A stretch of DNA of 64,000 nt from Puccinia triticina (lineage: Eukaryota; Basidiomycota; Pucciniomycetes; Pucciniales; Pucciniaceae): contig NC_070559.1 in NCBI RefSeq assembly GCF_026914185.1, positions 496,001-560,000 on the forward strand. Direction: 5' to 3'. Positions 63,061 to 64,000 of the stretch are shown here, piece after piece. Position numbers and translations under genes: made by a program. The stretch's first letter is position 1; every line of letters starts with the position of its first letter. A model generated the notes under the pieces. It was not told the DNA's origin. It saw nothing but the letters and a program-made list of their open reading frames with translations, and did not search any database.

Positions 63061-63440
63061 TTTTAAACCAAGGGTGGGAGGCAGGAATTCGAAAAAGTGA
63101 GAGAGCTTCTCCAAGTGGGCTAGTGGCTCTGAATCTGATGATCAGAGCATTCACATTTGTCGGGTTAAGTTGACAAATTCTGGGATCTTAACCCGCAATC
63201 ACATTTGTCTGGGCTAACTGTGCCGTAACTGTGCCGCAGTCGCGCAAGTTGGGGATTTACACCACGGGTTGTATGCAATGGATTGCGTTGGCTTGACCAG
63301 GGCCACCAAATCTGGCGGCACAATCCCCCGCGGGCGGCTTGACCCTCTGTGGTGGCTTGACCGCGGTCGCTTAGCGGCACTTCGGCAGTTTGACTGCAGT
63401 CTGTCAGCTCGATGTTGGCTGCATCGGTGGCGAGAGCTCA
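63061..63440. other. No gene recognised
   Basis: CACATTTGTC appears twice (63,151 and 63,200 regions) beside GGGTTAA/TTAACCC words. I see no further structure. Confidence 0.4.
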
Positions 63441-63444
63441 AAAA

Positions 63445-63530
63445 CCCACACTTATCAGCTAGGTGACTTGAACCCACAACCCGCACCATGTGCTGCAGGC
63501 AGTAACCCAGCTCTTACCACACACAACGCG
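63445..63530 (-). other. tRNA-like pol III promoter pair (SINE candidate)
   Basis: On the minus strand GTGGTAAGAGCTGGGTTAC resembles an A box region. About 40 bases on, GGTTCAAGTC (plus 63,465-63,474) fits a B box. No cloverleaf closes, so it is more like a tRNA-derived SINE head than a tRNA gene. Confidence 0.35.
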
Positions 63531-63609
63531 CACCCAGCCTACAAAAACTAACTTTTGCGGCGCACACGAATAATATGCGCTTAAAGAAAAATTTGTGCGC
63601 GTCAGATTT

Positions 63610-63785
63610 TGTGGGCCAACTTTTTGTGTGCTAATTTTTTGTCATCTGGTTTTTGTGTGCTAATTTTTGGGCATCATGTTTTTTGTGTGCTAATTTTTGG
63701 CCATCTGGTTTTTTGTGTGCTAACTTTTTGTCATCTTTTTTTGTGAGCTGAATTTTGGTTAGCTGAATTTTTTGTCTGCTGATTT
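63610..63785. repeat. Minisatellite, unit about 32 bp (TTTTGTGTGCTAATTTTTGG)
   Basis: Four to five units of GTGTGCTAATTTTTGG with GCATCTGGTTTTT linkers, then decayed GAGCTGAATTTTGG units. Confidence 0.8.
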
Positions 63786-63815
63786 TTTTGGGGGGCTTGA
63801 CTAATCAACTCCCAA

Positions 63816-63867
63816 GAATTACATTCCAACTCCCAAATCACATTTTTTGGGAATTGGAATGTAATTT
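63816..63867. repeat. Hairpin: AATTACATTCCAACTCCCAA inverted
   Basis: The arm AATTACATTCCAACTCCCAA is followed after about eight bases by TTGGGAATTGGAATGTAATT, with one mismatch. It is a small foldback or MITE tip. Confidence 0.75.
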
Positions 63868-64000
63868 CGCCGCATGAGATGGGAGTCGGACACCTAATTT
63901 GTCCAAAAATTACAAAAAAGAAAATCATACCTCCTCACTGAGGATACTCAAAGCCCACAAAAACTTTGTAGCAGGAAGAAACCCCTCTCAATAGCAGATG

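Overview
The window looks like transposon-dense, gene-poor nuclear DNA of a basidiomycete. A rust fungus (Pucciniales, Puccinia-like) is the best fit. The reasons are chromodomain Ty3/gypsy and Ty1/copia polyproteins of fungal type, several 57-87 bp GT-AG introns, a hAT transposase start, a Helitron helicase, and multi-intron repetitive genes of a kind I know from rusts. This placement is by recognition, not by a search. No rRNA, no credible tRNA gene, no CRISPR and no prokaryotic operon is present.

Layout. 1-0.56 kb: start of a hAT-like transposase gene (minus strand, continues outside). 0.6-5.06 kb: non-coding repeats, palindromes and word clusters. 5.05-6.37 kb: broken gypsy gag with its 187 bp 5' LTR. 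7.43-19.74 kb: a Ty1/copia element (copia A, minus; 343 bp LTRs; target duplication ATATC) into which a 5.8 kb gypsy element (10,413-16,222; 187 bp LTRs; TTTGG) and a 1,023 bp solo LTR (17,631-18,653; TCAAA) have inserted; removing both restores the copia reading frame. 20.2-22.1 kb: second copy of the 1.9-3.2 kb repeat, carrying a 481 bp MITE. 22.5-27 kb: GC-rich repeats and a 1,038 bp CACTA-ended foldback element. 27.3 kb and 36.2-36.7 kb: candidate small secreted protein genes. 29.4-33.7 kb: decayed copia B (plus). 37.2-38.8 kb: Harbinger-like element holding an 810 bp solo LTR. 40.8-42.96 kb: Helitron helicase relic ending in a textbook Helitron 3' terminus. 42.98-59.01 kb: copia C (minus; 251 bp LTRs; ACCCA), split by a very young 10.5 kb gypsy element (46,795-57,302, plus strand) with intact gag-protease and pol. 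59.07-62.3 kb: a multi-exon transposase-like pseudogene and a small intact two-exon gene. 62.4-64 kb: GC-rich words, a tRNA-like promoter pair and a minisatellite.

Two things stand out. First, the young gypsy element carries, between pol and its 3' LTR, a CpG-rich block unlike the rest of the element, with a spliced gene on the opposite strand and a CRE-like TGACGTCA site. Second, seven catalytic Asp codons in three minus-strand elements have become Asn, each readable as TCG to TTG on the plus strand. That is the signature expected of a cytosine-methylation or RIP-like defence in Pucciniomycotina. A third theme is a set of non-coding blocks, each built from one short word repeated in both orientations; at least one is a proven MITE because its empty site is also in the window.
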